Positions 23,115 through 23,932 of a stretch of DNA of 23,932 bases are shown in pieces. Made by a program: the position numbers and the translations under genes. The notes beneath the pieces are model-generated. The model was not told where the DNA came from. It was given only the letters and a program-made list of their open reading frames with translations, and did no database searches. This DNA is from Dehalococcoidia bacterium (GTDB lineage Bacteria > Chloroflexota > Dehalococcoidia > Tepidiformales > Tepidiformaceae), in assembly GCA_007126855.1 (NCBI GenBank), contig SLAK01000343.1, positions 1 to 23,932 of the forward strand. The letters are read 5' to 3'. Positions within the stretch are counted from its first letter, which is position 1; each line of letters starts with the position of its first letter.

Positions 23115-23932
23115 ATGACATCTCGACGATTCTTGAAACTATTCGGCGTGGCGGCACCGCTGGCGCTGCTCGTCGGTGCCGTCACCATCGCCGCCGGCCT
23201 GAGTTCGAACAACGACGAGCCGAGGCCGCTTAATCCAGACCTCTTCGGCAAGCCGGGCTACGTGTTCGACGACCCGGATCTTGAGCTGACACTCACAGCC
23301 AAGATTACAGAATGGGAAGTCTATCCCGGCGAAGTCCTCGAAGCGTGGACCTACAACGGCCAGTACCCTGGCCCGGAAATCCGCGCGCAGATAGGCGACA
23401 AGATCCGCGTCACCTTCGAAAACGAGCTTCCCGAACCATCGGTGATCCACTGGCACGGGCTCGACGTCCCCGTCCACCAGGACGGCGTGCCGGGCATCAC
23501 CCAGCCCGAAGTCGCCCCGGGCGAGACATGGACCTATGAGTTCGAGGTCGACCGCGCGGGCACGACCGCGTATCACGCCCACCAGAACACGCTTACCCAG
23601 GTGGGGAATGGGCTCTTCGGCGCGCTGATCGTGGAGGACCCGCGGGAGCCGCAGTACGACCACGACATTACGATGCTCCTCCACGAGATCCAGGGGAACT
23701 ACACCATCAACGGCTATGCCTTCCCCAAGACGGCTGAAGTCGACCCCATCACCGTCAAGGAAGGCGAGACCATCCGCTTCCGGTTCATCAACATGGGCAA
23801 CCAGTACCATCCGATGCACGTGCACGGGCATCAGCTCGAAGTGCTGGCCATCGATGGCCATAAGAACGACGCCGGCGTCCGCCTGAACACGGTGGACGTC
23901 CCGCCGGGACAGACCGTCGACGTGCTCATGCA
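23115..23932 (+). CDS. Multicopper oxidase, probable two-domain laccase-like type, 3' end outside the window
   Basis: I translated 272 residues from ATG 23115 to the window edge with no stop. A basic start (TSRRFLKLFG) and a hydrophobic stretch (VAAPLALLVGAVTIAAGL) form an export signal. It is Tat-like, but FLK directly follows RR, so the motif is imperfect and Sec or a membrane anchor is possible. Copper-ligand motifs are H112-W-H114-G, H154-A-H156 in TAYHAHQNTL, and H232-PM-H235-V-H237-G-H239. Only about 75 residues separate the second and third motifs, too few for a three-domain laccase, so a two-domain enzyme fits. The first domain has no Cys for a type 1 copper site, so that site should lie in domain 2, past the window, as in small laccases. 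Substrate is unknown. Confidence 0.88.
   Translation, partial: MTSRRFLKLFGVAAPLALLVGAVTIAAGLSSNNDEPRPLNPDLFGKPGYVFDDPDLELTLTAKITEWEVYPGEVLEAWTYNGQYPGPEIRAQIGDKIRVTFENELPEPSVIHWHGLDVPVHQDGVPGITQPEVAPGETWTYEFEVDRAGTTAYHAHQNTLTQVGNGLFGALIVEDPREPQYDHDITMLLHEIQGNYTINGYAFPKTAEVDPITVKEGETIRFRFINMGNQYHPMHVHGHQLEVLAIDGHKNDAGVRLNTVDVPPGQTVDVLM

Noticed and set aside
22837..23118. A 93-codon plus-strand frame in the spacer before the oxidase gene
   Set aside because: It has Arg/Pro-rich shadow composition, no ribosome-binding site and overlaps inverted repeats; treated as non-coding.

Overview
The window is high-GC DNA with tightly packed bacterial genes. Its character is that of a free-living respiratory bacterium: several Tat-exported redox proteins, a complete pyruvate dehydrogenase operon of the AceE type, and a membrane-anchored LuxR-type regulator ending in an SH3 domain. 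The last architecture and the general style fit Chloroflexota (Dehalococcoidia/Tepidiforma-like lineages), but this is an impression; there is no rRNA or other marker to place it firmly. I see no tRNA, rRNA, CRISPR array, insertion sequence or phage gene.

Layout. Positions 1-1100 (-) hold a partial NAD-dependent epimerase, divergent from an orphan eight-helix membrane protein (1378-2226, +). Next come two minus-strand genes: an MMPL/RND exporter (2292-5525) carrying a 42-bp in-frame tandem repeat, and upstream of it a membrane-anchored LuxR/SH3 regulator (5636-7570). A 297-bp divergent control region (7571-7867) has three TTGG(G)CC boxes and a near-consensus CRP-type palindrome.

The centre of interest is a plus-strand operon from 7868 to 17145. 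It encodes a type II DMSO-reductase-family molybdoenzyme: Tat-exported catalytic subunit (alpha), four-cluster Fe-S subunit (beta), Tat-exported heme-b subunit of the ethylbenzene-dehydrogenase gamma type, and a TorD-like chaperone. A 25-codon mini-ORF follows, then a second Tat-type Fe-S protein, an NrfD/PsrC quinone-reactive membrane protein and a 64-residue two-helix membrane protein. Most of the later genes overlap by 1 to 4 bases. The proposed job is an extracytoplasmic oxyanion reductase or oxidase (nitrate/nitrite or similar) wired to the quinone pool through an NrfCD module rather than a NarI-type cytochrome b. The substrate cannot be read from sequence alone. The alpha FS0 cluster motif and the second Fe-S protein both have unusual ligand changes.

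A long hairpin (17161-17218) separates this operon from the convergent pyruvate dehydrogenase operon aceE-aceF-lpd (22777 down to 17193, -). A 337-bp divergent spacer with inverted repeats leads to a two-domain-type multicopper oxidase (23115 to the window end, +), which is cut off by the edge.
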